A DNA stretch of 64,000 bases from UBA4582 sp002389265 (lineage in GTDB: Bacteria; Pseudomonadota; Gammaproteobacteria; Pseudomonadales; Azotimanducaceae): the NCBI GenBank assembly GCA_943788825.1, contig CALSRT010000001.1, positions 1 through 64,000 of the forward strand, read 5' to 3'. The notes beneath the pieces were generated by a model. The model was not told the DNA's origin. It saw only the letters and a program-made list of their open reading frames with translations, and made no database searches. Positions within the stretch are counted from its first letter, which is position 1; every line of letters starts with the position of its first letter. The position numbers and the translations under genes are program-made. Positions 44,149-51,596 of the stretch are shown in pieces.

Positions 44149-44224
44149 TGGTGCCCCGGGCTGGAGTCGAACCAGCGACCCTCCGCTTAGGAGGCGGATG
44201 CTCTATCCACTGAGCTACCGGGGC
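44149..44224 (-). tRNA. tRNA-Arg (anticodon CCT)
   Basis: A 76-base cloverleaf with encoded CCA. On the minus strand the acceptor stem GCCCCGG pairs with CCGGGGC. The anticodon stem TCCGC/GCGGA encloses the loop CTCCTAA, giving anticodon CCU, which reads AGG. The T loop TTCGACT is standard. It ends 4 bases after the stop of the small exported protein gene on the other strand. Confidence 0.97.
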
Positions 44225-44319
44225 GTGGCGTGCATGATAGCAGATTTTTCTGGTGGTTTTGTGTAGCTCGTATCCCGCAACTGATAATATCTGACCTACT
44301 ACTCACTCAGGTCTTCTGC

Positions 44320-44718
44320 ATGCTTGATCTACCAGAGATTTTCGCCTCGACCCGGACGATTGCCGTCGTCGGCATGTCTGATAATCCTGCTCGAGCCAGT
44401 TATGAAGTGGCTCGTTATCTGTCAGATTTTTATGAGGTCATTCCGGTCAACCCTAATCATCGGTCGATCATGGGTCTGACCTGTTATCCAGATTTGGCTT
44501 CGATCCCCGTCCCGGTAGACATGGTAGATCTGTTTCAGCGTAGTGAGAACGTCATGGCTTATGTGCAACCAGCGATCGACATCAAGGTGTCGGTGTTTTG
44601 GATGCAGTTGGGTATCGAAAATGTCTTGGCCTCGGAGCAGCTAACCGCGGCAGGGATTGCTGTCGTACAGGACCGTTGTACTAAAGTCGATCATGCCAAA
44701 ATAAGGAGTCAGCGCTGA
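44320..44718 (+). CDS. CoA-binding protein (YccU-type)
   Basis: A 132-residue Rossmann-like CoA-binding domain. It has the motif V-V-G-M-S-D-N-P-A-R-A-S-Y near the start, V-I-P-V-N-P-N in the middle and V-F-W-M-Q-L-G-I-E-N near the end. The ATG at 44320 gives the family start; earlier in-frame starts overlap the region near the tRNA. Its stop overlaps the start of the arsS-like gene (TGATG), which implies translational coupling with that cluster. Confidence 0.88.
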   Translation: MLDLPEIFASTRTIAVVGMSDNPARASYEVARYLSDFYEVIPVNPNHRSIMGLTCYPDLASIPVPVDMVDLFQRSENVMAYVQPAIDIKVSVFWMQLGIENVLASEQLTAAGIAVVQDRCTKVDHAKIRSQR

Positions 44719-45689
44719 TGCTTGATACGCGACCTTTACTGCTAGACACTGATTTTCCGGCCATCAAACGCGATGGGTTGACGACTCTGCAGGTCAATCT
44801 TGGTTACTTGTGCAATCTGAGTTGCACCCATTGCCATGTTAATGCCGGACCAACCCGTACTGAATTGATGGACATGGAGACGATTGAAATAGTCCTGAAG
44901 TTTCTCGCCGAACAGAACATTCAGACCCTGGATATGACGGGTGGCTCACCGGAGATGAATCCCCATTTCAAATATTTGGTCACCGCAGCGCGAGCCCTGG
45001 GTGTGACTGTGATGAATCGTTGTAATCCCACTATTTTAATGGAACCAGGTTATGAGGATCTGCCACAATTTTTTGCTGATAATCAAATTGTCGTCGTCGC
45101 GTCCATGCCCTGTTACCAGGAACAGAATGTTGATCGTCAGCGTGGTAAGGGCGTTTACGCTGACAGTATTGCAGGACTCCTGAAACTGAATCTCGTTGGC
45201 TACGGTGCACCGGGATCGAGTCTTGAGTTGAACCTCGTGTATAACCCAGATGACCCCATTTTGCCGCCAAACCAACAGACGCTCGAAAATGATTACAAGC
45301 GCGAATTGCGCCAGGATCATGGGATTGAATTCAATCAATTGTTTGCTCTAGCCAATATGCCGATCAGTCGCTATGGTGCGCGACTCTTGGCCAAGAACCA
45401 GTACACCGGCTACATGACCCTGCTGCGCGACGCCTTTGAAGTCGGCAATCTTGCCACAGTGATGTGCCGATCCTTGATCAGCGTCGACTATCAGGGCTTT
45501 GTTTATGACTGTGATTTTAACCAGATGCTTGAATTACCCTTGATTGGTACGGACAAGATCAAGCCGCACCTGCGCGAGCTGTTGAGCACCGACTGGAATG
45601 GCGCGCCCATCTCGGTGGGCGAGCACTGCTATGGCTGCACCGCGGGTCAGGGCAGTAGTTGCGGTGGTGCCCTGGCTGGTGCGGAGTAA
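44718..45689 (+). CDS. arsS: radical SAM protein ArsS (arsenosugar biosynthesis type)
   Basis: A 323-residue radical SAM enzyme. The Fe-S cysteines are C32, C36 and C39 (C-N-L-S-C-T-H-C). The C-terminal DUF3641-like part ends with H-C-Y-G-C-T-A-G-Q-G-S-S-C-G-G-A, as in ArsS. In cyanobacteria, ArsS makes the deoxyadenosyl-arsenic compound that leads to arsenosugars. It is followed by two glycosyltransferases typically found with this radical SAM protein, so the neighbourhood matches that set. No arsM methyltransferase is in this window. No in-frame TGA is present, so it is not a selenoprotein here. Confidence 0.88.
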   Translation: MLDTRPLLLDTDFPAIKRDGLTTLQVNLGYLCNLSCTHCHVNAGPTRTELMDMETIEIVLKFLAEQNIQTLDMTGGSPEMNPHFKYLVTAARALGVTVMNRCNPTILMEPGYEDLPQFFADNQIVVVASMPCYQEQNVDRQRGKGVYADSIAGLLKLNLVGYGAPGSSLELNLVYNPDDPILPPNQQTLENDYKRELRQDHGIEFNQLFALANMPISRYGARLLAKNQYTGYMTLLRDAFEVGNLATVMCRSLISVDYQGFVYDCDFNQMLELPLIGTDKIKPHLRELLSTDWNGAPISVGEHCYGCTAGQGSSCGGALAGAE

Positions 45690-45740
45690 GCGGGGCGGTA
45701 TGGACGTCGTGCCCCTTAGCCTGGCACAGTGGTCAGCCCC

Positions 45741-46478
45741 ATGACGTTGAGCCAGCGTGCCGCCTCGCCGGTTTCCATATCGATCGTTATACCGGTCTTG
45801 AATGAAGCGTTGGGTTTGCCGGTGTTGTTGGCCAGGTTGGCGGACGCCATCGCTGAGTGGCCCCATGACAGGCTTGAAATCATTATGGTTGACGGTGGCA
45901 GCACTGATGACACCTTGGCGCTGGCTCAATCACAAGTCGACCAGCTTATTAGCAGCTCGCCGGGTCGGGCCCGACAGCAGAACGCAGGCGCCGCAGTTGC
46001 GAAGCACGATTTGTTGTTTTTTCTGCACGCCGATTCGGTGGTGCCTGAGGATTTTCTGACCCAGCTAGACGATGCCTGGTCAAGCGGTGCGCAGTGGGGC
46101 CGTTTTGATATCGGCTTTGACAGCCTACAGTGGCGTTACCGTTTGCTGGCCTGGTTGATGAATTGGCGTTCTCGTCTGACGAGTATCTGTACCGGTGATC
46201 AGGGATTGTTTATTCGCCGCGATCTGTTTGCCCGATTAGGCGGTTTTGCAGATATGCCGTTGATGGAAGATATTGAAATTTCTCGGCGCTTGCGCCGGCA
46301 GCACGCCCCCTGTTGTATTCACGGCCCCTTGCTTACATCTAACCGACGTTGGCGCGAGCAGGGTTTTATAACCACCGTCTTGTTCATGTGGTCGTTGCGC
46401 TGGCGGTATTTTTTTGGCGCCTCACCTCAGAAGTTGGTTGCGCTTTACTATCCTGGCCGCCATGTCGAAGGCGAATAA
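45741..46478 (+). CDS. glycosyltransferase, rSAM-associated (TIGR04283 type)
   Basis: A 245-residue GT2-like enzyme. It has the N-terminal I-S-I-V-I-P-V-L-N-E, the nucleotide-binding V-D-G-G-S-T-D-D-T with D51, and the H-A-D-S region where the DxD is expected. A C-terminal L-M-E-D-I-E-I-S-R-R-L-R-R acceptor motif follows, then aromatic residues near R-W-R-E-Q-G-F. I chose the ATG at 45741; a GTG 12 bases upstream is the alternative. It lies 51 bases after arsS and touches the next glycosyltransferase. Confidence 0.86.
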   Translation: MTLSQRAASPVSISIVIPVLNEALGLPVLLARLADAIAEWPHDRLEIIMVDGGSTDDTLALAQSQVDQLISSSPGRARQQNAGAAVAKHDLLFFLHADSVVPEDFLTQLDDAWSSGAQWGRFDIGFDSLQWRYRLLAWLMNWRSRLTSICTGDQGLFIRRDLFARLGGFADMPLMEDIEISRRLRRQHAPCCIHGPLLTSNRRWREQGFITTVLFMWSLRWRYFFGASPQKLVALYYPGRHVEGE

Positions 46479-46479
46479 C

Positions 46480-47103
46480 ATGACTGAGTTTCTGTTTCCG
46501 CGCTCAAGGCTCCTGATATTCTGCAAGGCGCCAGTAGTGGGCAAGGTCAAAACCCGGCTGATTCCGGCGCTGGGTGCCGCGGCGGCAACGGACTTGCATC
46601 GAGAGTTGGCCGGTCGGCTCATGGCTTGCTGTCAGGCTGCAATGTTGGCGCCAATTCAACTTTGGTGTGCGCCTGATATAACTCATGAATTTTTTACCCA
46701 CAGTGGGCTGGACTGCCGCCAACAGGCGGGCGCGAACCTGGGTGAACGTATGAGTCACGGACTAACTGTGGCCCTGAGCGAGCCCGGTGTTGAGTCAGCG
46801 ATTTTAATAGGCACCGACTGCGTGAATCTGGACGCCGATTATTTGCAGCGTGCGTTTTTGCGCCTTCAATGTGCTGATGCAGTATTAGGACCAGCCGAAG
46901 ATGGTGGCTATGGGTTGATTGGATTATCCGAACCGGCCCCTGCTGTGTTTCAAAACCTGGCATGGGGTACGGCTTCGGTTTGTGCGGGGACGGCCCAACA
47001 TTTCAATGCACAGTTCGCCAACTGGGATCTACTGCCAATGCTCTGGGATGTGGACCGACCGGAAGATGTTGAACGCTACCAGGCTTTGTTGCGGCGAGCC
47101 TAG
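46480..47103 (+). CDS. glycosyltransferase, rSAM-associated (TIGR04282 type)
   Basis: A 207-residue protein with the family's opening L-L-I-F-C-K-A-P-V-V-G-K-V-K-T-R-L-I-P and the D-C-V-N-L-D motif. G-P-A-E-D-G-G-Y-G-L-I-G-L follows, typical of this cofactor-biosynthesis-like transferase group, and D-V-D-R-P-E-D is near the C-terminus. The ATG at 46480 follows the previous stop after one base; another in-frame ATG at 46462 overlaps that gene. The two glycosyltransferases and arsS probably act on one pathway. Confidence 0.86.
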   Translation: MTEFLFPRSRLLIFCKAPVVGKVKTRLIPALGAAAATDLHRELAGRLMACCQAAMLAPIQLWCAPDITHEFFTHSGLDCRQQAGANLGERMSHGLTVALSEPGVESAILIGTDCVNLDADYLQRAFLRLQCADAVLGPAEDGGYGLIGLSEPAPAVFQNLAWGTASVCAGTAQHFNAQFANWDLLPMLWDVDRPEDVERYQALLRRA

Positions 47104-47144
47104 GCGACAGTGATATAGTGAGATGCCGGCAAATGAATAGCGCA

Positions 47145-47183
47145 ATTCAATCGTGCGATTCATTCGTGCTATTCATTCGTGCT
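47145..47183. repeat. 13-bp tandem array (ATTCATTCGTGCT)
   Basis: Three 13-bp units at 47145 (ATTCAATCGTGCG), 47158 and 47171 (both ATTCATTCGTGCT). A diverged copy continues to about 47202. It lies between the glycosyltransferase and the mechanosensitive channel gene. Confidence 0.9.
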
Positions 47184-47263
47184 ATTCAATTTCAATCGTG
47201 CAATTTAATCATGTAAATGAATACTGCAATTGACTATGGCTGTGAGATGAAAAGAGATAACCG

Positions 47264-48091
47264 ATGAACTATGTGGCTGAAATGTTTGCTGAGCAGAGCG
47301 CTCTGGCTCGAATTTTTTTGGTATTCGGTGTCTCTGTCGTGGCACACCTGGTGGCGATAGTGATTCGTAATCTGACGTTGGCGCTGGGGCGGCGGATCGA
47401 ACTGAAATCTTTTACCAAGGCACGAACGATCATTCAGCTGATTTCCGGGGTGACGATTTTTGGGGTCTATTTTGGTGCTTTCGGCATGTTGTTGTCAGAG
47501 TTTGGTATCTCTCTGACAGCGTACCTGGCGAGTGCTTCGGTCATTGGTCTGGCGGTTGCGTTTGGCAGTCAGAGTATTGTTCAGGATTTCATTACCGGTT
47601 TGACGGTGATCCTCTCAGACCTGGTACATGTGGATGATATGGTTGAGATCAGCGGTCAAACCGGGATTGTGAAGTCTATCGGGATGCGCTTTACCGTCTT
47701 ACAGAACGCCATGGGCGCCGAGGTCTATATCCCGAATAGAACCTTGACCAGCATGATTAATTATCCCCGCGGGTATGTATTTTGTCTGGTGGATATCAAT
47801 CTGGACCCTGAGGAAAGTATTCGTGAGCAGATGCTACGCAGAATTCAGGAGCACACCCGCGGGCTGCTGGAACAGTTTCCGGGTATTTTCCTTGGCGCCG
47901 TGGAACAGGAGGAAATGCAGACCACCGCTTCGGGCAAGCGCTTCGTCCGGATCAAATTCAAAATCTGGCCTGGTCGTGGTGCGCCGATTGAAACCACCTA
48001 TCGACAGGACATGCTGGCGTCGGTAAAAAAGCTCAATCCACAGTATATGGATTCGTGGATCTCAATTAACTACGAGGTGGGTCAGCGTTGA
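47264..48091 (+). CDS. MscS-family mechanosensitive ion channel
   Basis: A 275-residue small channel of the MscS family. Three membrane helices are visible at about 16–40, 58–82 and 88–110. The pore helix with G-L-A-V-A-F-G-S-Q-S-I-V-Q-D-F follows. A beta domain (V-D-D-M-V-E-I-S-G, I-P-N-R-T-L-T-S-M-I-N-Y) and a C-terminal alpha/beta domain come after that. It opens when membrane tension rises and protects against osmotic downshock. A GAGAT-type site precedes the ATG. It is not part of an evident operon. Confidence 0.92.
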   Translation: MNYVAEMFAEQSALARIFLVFGVSVVAHLVAIVIRNLTLALGRRIELKSFTKARTIIQLISGVTIFGVYFGAFGMLLSEFGISLTAYLASASVIGLAVAFGSQSIVQDFITGLTVILSDLVHVDDMVEISGQTGIVKSIGMRFTVLQNAMGAEVYIPNRTLTSMINYPRGYVFCLVDINLDPEESIREQMLRRIQEHTRGLLEQFPGIFLGAVEQEEMQTTASGKRFVRIKFKIWPGRGAPIETTYRQDMLASVKKLNPQYMDSWISINYEVGQR

Positions 48092-48117
48092 GAGATGGCT
48101 GAGATGTCTATAAGCGC

Positions 48118-48741
48118 CTAATGAGAATCGTCGAGAAAAATCGACTTTTCTTGCCAGCGTTCATTCAGCCAGGCCTGCATATCATCAATATCGGCCAGGG
48201 CATAATAGCGAATTTTAATGGCGATTTTTTTTGGCTGGCCATGCAGGCAGCGCCAAATATTGACCGGCTCCGAGCCATAGTCAATCGTGATGTCCATCAC
48301 GTGGGTCGCCGGATCTGCGCTGGTTTTGATAATCTTCATGCCGCCTGACTTGGGGACTAATAAGCGCTCATAAGGTGATGCTTGCAGGCGTTGCTTGTTC
48401 GCGGTGAACCGAGTGCCTTCCGGGAACACCAGCAATGCGCCGGGTTCTGCCCCATGGTCCTGGGTTGCACCTTGTATTCTGGAATAGTCCGCCGCCCGCA
48501 GCGATTTGTCCTTACCACGATAGAGTCTTGGAAAGTTCAGGGCCAGGCAGATCCAGCCAATCACGGGTACCCAGACAAGCTCTCGTTTGATCAAGAATTT
48601 GATGATCGGACCATTGCGCGTCACCAGATCCTGCACGACCGGGATATCGAACCAGGATTGATGATTACAGATGACAATCGGCGAGGCATATGGATTTGGC
48701 TCGCCGTCTACCAAAAACTCAATGCCTATAACGTCTCGCAT
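48118..48741 (-). CDS. PlsC-type acyltransferase, 3' part of a frameshifted gene
   Basis: The C-terminal 207 residues of a 1-acylglycerol-phosphate acyltransferase-like enzyme. The catalytic H-x-x-x-x-D box is N-H-Q-S-W-F-D near the start of this frame, and F-P-E-G-T-R is in the second half. The N-terminal membrane part is missing from this frame but is present just upstream in another frame (48749–48964). The residues W-I-S-C-T-G-W-L-Y-S-T-N-S-F-W in the frame's upstream extension align with the family, so the break lies near 48785–48795. The gene may be broken, or the base may be an assembly error. Confidence 0.75.
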   Translation of the reverse strand: MRDVIGIEFLVDGEPNPYASPIVICNHQSWFDIPVVQDLVTRNGPIIKFLIKRELVWVPVIGWICLALNFPRLYRGKDKSLRAADYSRIQGATQDHGAEPGALLVFPEGTRFTANKQRLQASPYERLLVPKSGGMKIIKTSADPATHVMDITIDYGSEPVNIWRCLHGQPKKIAIKIRYYALADIDDMQAWLNERWQEKSIFLDDSH

Positions 48742-48748
48742 CCAGAAA

Positions 48749-48964
48749 CTATTTGTGCTGTACAGCCATCCGGTACACGAAATCCACGACTACGAAACAA
48801 AATCGAGACACGAAAGGGATGGGTATGAGCCATCGCAGTATTGAGATAGGTATCAGTATCAGTACCCAGAAGGTCAGGTTCGTTAAGACCCACAGAAGCG
48901 AGAAAATACTGGTGATATTCCGAGTGATAGGCAAGATCAGGTGCATAGGGTATCTTATGGCCAA
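48749..48964 (-). pseudogene. N-terminal fragment of the same PlsC-type acyltransferase gene (other frame)
   Basis: A 71-residue frame starting M-A-I-R-Y-P-M-H-L. Residues about 18–45 form a hydrophobic helix followed by L-R-W-L-I-P-I-P-F, as in the N-terminal membrane region of YihG-like acyltransferases of about 300 residues. The frame then ends, while the rest of the family sequence continues one base out of phase at 48118–48741. Removing one base near 48785–48795 would join the two parts. Confidence 0.7.
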
Positions 48965-48992
48965 TTGAAGTCAGGGTTCAAGGGGAGATGCA

Positions 48993-50360
48993 GTGTCGGT
49001 TAAATTGTTTAATCCTAGGATGGAACTGTTAGATCGGACCAGACTCAGGGAATTGCAGCTGCACAAACTTCAAAAGCTAGTGGTGCGGGTTTATGAACAG
49101 TCGCCTTATTACCAGGCCAAGTTTGATGCGGCAGGAGTAAACCCTTACCAACTGAAGTCTTTGGATGACTATCGGCACTATCCGTTTTTCGATAAGGATG
49201 AGGAGCGTATCAGTCAGGAGCGTTCCAAGGTAGAGCTGGGTCATCCCTTCGGCATGCATATCACCTGCGATCCTCGCTTGGTTAATCGTATCTCATCATC
49301 GTCGGGTACCACCGGCTCACCGACCTTCAGTGGCTTTACCCGTTTTGATCGTGAATTGGCGGCAGAGAACTGTGCTCGAGGCATGGTGCGCATGGGTGTC
49401 GACCCCGGCGACGTGGTGTTGCATGCCAGTGTCATCAGCATGTGGATTGCGGGGATGCCTGCCATCGACTCCATGATGGCCTATGGTGCCTGTGTAGTTC
49501 CCGTGGGCGCCTTGAGCGGCGTCGAGCGGGTGGCACAAATTGCCAATGAGGTGAAGCCGAAAATGATGCGCACCACCGTGTCATTTGCGCGGCATATGGC
49601 CAGAACCATGCTGGAAAAATCCGGGATTGATCCCCGTACTCTGGGCATTCAAAAAGTGGTGGTCACCGGTGAGCCGGGAGGCAGCATCAAAGACATTTAC
49701 AGCGAGATCGAGGCAGGCTTTGGTGGTGCTTTATGTTACGACAATATGGGCGCCACGGGCTGCCATAGTCCCACGGGTATTTCCTGCGAGGAGCATGCCG
49801 GTATCCATTTTTATGCGGAAGATAATGCCTATTTTGAGATAGTCGACCCGAAAACCATGGCACCGTTGCCCATCGAAGATGGCGTTGAAGGCGAGATCAT
49901 CTTTACCGGTCTGGAACGTGAGTGTGGGCCGCTGCTGCGCTGGCGAGATAAAGACATCATTAAGGTCACCACCACGCCCTGCGCTTGCGGCCGCCCAGGC
50001 GTACGCATGCAATTCAAGGGTCGGGTAGACGATATGTTATTGGTCAAGGGCGTGAATGTGTTTCCGAACGCGGTTCGCGACGTCATCAATAGCCTGTCCG
50101 CGCTAACGACTGGAAATATTCGTATCCAAAAAGACCATGACGAGGCGGTGGTCGAGCCGCCGGTCAAGGTGCTGGTGGAGATCCATCCGGGTGCTAGTGA
50201 CGACGAGCGTGCCGACCTCACGCAGCACATTGTCAATCAAGTGCACCACCATCTGCGCTTTCGTGTCAGACCGGTTCTGGTTGATGCCGACCATTTCGAA
50301 ATAAAATCCGGTGCGACTGGCAAGATGCAACTCGTTGAGGTCGTCAAGAATGCGTCATGA
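48993..50360 (+). CDS. PaaK-like AMP-forming CoA ligase
   Basis: A 455-residue adenylate-forming enzyme of the phenylacetate-CoA ligase type. The ATP loop is S-S-S-G-T-T-G-S-P-T-F, with further motifs Y-D-N-M-G-A-T-G and the hinge G-R-V-D-D-M-L-L-V-K-G-V-N-V-F-P. The C-terminal domain has K-x-G-A-T-G-K (S-G-A-T-G-K-M). The start is GTG, with a strong AGGGGAG site 5 bases before it. It activates an aryl or aliphatic acid. It is followed by a crotonase and a DUF1330 gene, so a short acid-degradation set is likely. Confidence 0.9.
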   Translation: MSVKLFNPRMELLDRTRLRELQLHKLQKLVVRVYEQSPYYQAKFDAAGVNPYQLKSLDDYRHYPFFDKDEERISQERSKVELGHPFGMHITCDPRLVNRISSSSGTTGSPTFSGFTRFDRELAAENCARGMVRMGVDPGDVVLHASVISMWIAGMPAIDSMMAYGACVVPVGALSGVERVAQIANEVKPKMMRTTVSFARHMARTMLEKSGIDPRTLGIQKVVVTGEPGGSIKDIYSEIEAGFGGALCYDNMGATGCHSPTGISCEEHAGIHFYAEDNAYFEIVDPKTMAPLPIEDGVEGEIIFTGLERECGPLLRWRDKDIIKVTTTPCACGRPGVRMQFKGRVDDMLLVKGVNVFPNAVRDVINSLSALTTGNIRIQKDHDEAVVEPPVKVLVEIHPGASDDERADLTQHIVNQVHHHLRFRVRPVLVDADHFEIKSGATGKMQLVEVVKNAS

Positions 50361-50396
50361 AGCTTAGTCAATGCCAGCCACTGAAGGATATCGATA

Positions 50397-51182
50397 ATGA
50401 CACAAGTGTTTGCGAACAGAGTGAGTTATACAGTACAAGACCGAGTGGCCCTGATTACTCTCGAGCGGGCAGCCCGGCTGAATGCCTTTGATGCTGCCAT
50501 GTATCAGGGCGTCAACGCGGCGCTGACGGCGTTTCACGCCGATGAGGATGCCTGGGTCGCAGTCATTCAGGCCGCCGGCGAAAAAGCCTTCTCTGTGGGT
50601 GCGGATGTCAACGCGCTGAACGAGAATGCGAATCAGGGTATCACCACCGGCCTGGGAGGACTGCTGCTCGACCAGGAAATGGTGACCGACAAACCCATAC
50701 TGGTTGCGGTTCAGGGCTATTGCGTCGGTGAGGGGGTGAATCTGGTATTGAGTTGCGACATGATATTTGCTGATACTACGACTCAGTTTATGATTTCCGA
50801 AGTCAGGATTGGCGTTAATCCGGTGGACATTCCTCTTAAGCTCGCGCGACGTTTGGGTTATACCCAAGCATTCAGCTTTCTCTCGCCGGGAGATGCCAAG
50901 GATGCGGAGTGGGCCCGGGCGGCAGGATTGTTAGAGCGGGTCAGTGAGGCTGGGCAGGCCAAGCAAGATGCACTGAATTTTGCCAGGCGGCTGGTCAACG
51001 AGTGCGCGCCTTTAGCGCTGCGTGCACAAAAATCCACTTTGTGGCATGCGGTTAACGTCAGCGAGCAGGTAGCCCGTGACTTGGGTAATCAGCAGCGCAC
51101 CATGATCCGTTTGTCAGATGACTATGCGGAAGGCAGGCAGGCATTTATGCAGAAGCGACCCCCTAAGTTTAGCGCCCACTAG
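50397..51182 (+). CDS. enoyl-CoA hydratase/isomerase (crotonase family)
   Basis: A 261-residue crotonase-fold enzyme. The oxyanion-hole residues lie in A-F-S-V-G-A-D-V-N-A-L (first) and Q-G-Y-C-V-G-E-G-V-N-L-V-L-S-C-D (second). The usual pair of catalytic Glu residues is not clear; the position is G-V-N-P-V-D-I-P. Specific reaction unknown. An AAGGA site precedes the ATG. It follows the ligase by 36 bases. Confidence 0.9.
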   Translation: MTQVFANRVSYTVQDRVALITLERAARLNAFDAAMYQGVNAALTAFHADEDAWVAVIQAAGEKAFSVGADVNALNENANQGITTGLGGLLLDQEMVTDKPILVAVQGYCVGEGVNLVLSCDMIFADTTTQFMISEVRIGVNPVDIPLKLARRLGYTQAFSFLSPGDAKDAEWARAAGLLERVSEAGQAKQDALNFARRLVNECAPLALRAQKSTLWHAVNVSEQVARDLGNQQRTMIRLSDDYAEGRQAFMQKRPPKFSAH

Positions 51183-51249
51183 GTTTATTCGAAGAAATAT
51201 CGGCTAATACCATGGGCTAACAGCCTATTAAAAATTACTGGAGAAGTTC

Positions 51250-51546
51250 ATGTCAGTCTATTTCGTCGCTCTTATTAATATTCATGATCGCGCGGGATAC
51301 GCCAATTATGAGGCGGGATTCATGCAGGTGTTCAATCAATACGATGGTCGGATGCTCGCTGTGGATGAGGCGCCAACAATACGCGAAGGGGAATGGCCGT
51401 ATACCCGCACCGTTTTGATTGAGTTTCCCTCAGGCGCCCAGGCTGACGCTTGGTATGACTCGGCAGCCTATCAAGAACTAGCGGCTCATCGTTATGCAGC
51501 CTCGGTAGCCAATATTGCGCGAATCAAAGGGGTCGAGGCACCTTGA
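51250..51546 (+). CDS. DUF1330 family protein
   Basis: A 98-residue ferredoxin-like alpha/beta-barrel small protein. It begins S-V-Y-F-V-A-L-I-N-I-H-D-R-A-G-Y, then R-T-V-L-I-E-F-P-S and A-Y-Q-E-L-A-A-H-R. This matches the DUF1330 family, whose function is unknown. A GGAGAAG site lies before the ATG. It ends the ligase–crotonase run. Confidence 0.88.
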   Translation: MSVYFVALINIHDRAGYANYEAGFMQVFNQYDGRMLAVDEAPTIREGEWPYTRTVLIEFPSGAQADAWYDSAAYQELAAHRYAASVANIARIKGVEAP

Positions 51547-51596
51547 GTAGCGAAGTTGATGTTCATTCGCTGATGTACCTTCTTTGCGAGTTTTGA

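Noticed and set aside
44718..45689. Selenocysteine in ArsS
   Set aside because: No in-frame TGA is present and the relevant positions are Cys, so it is an ordinary Cys form.
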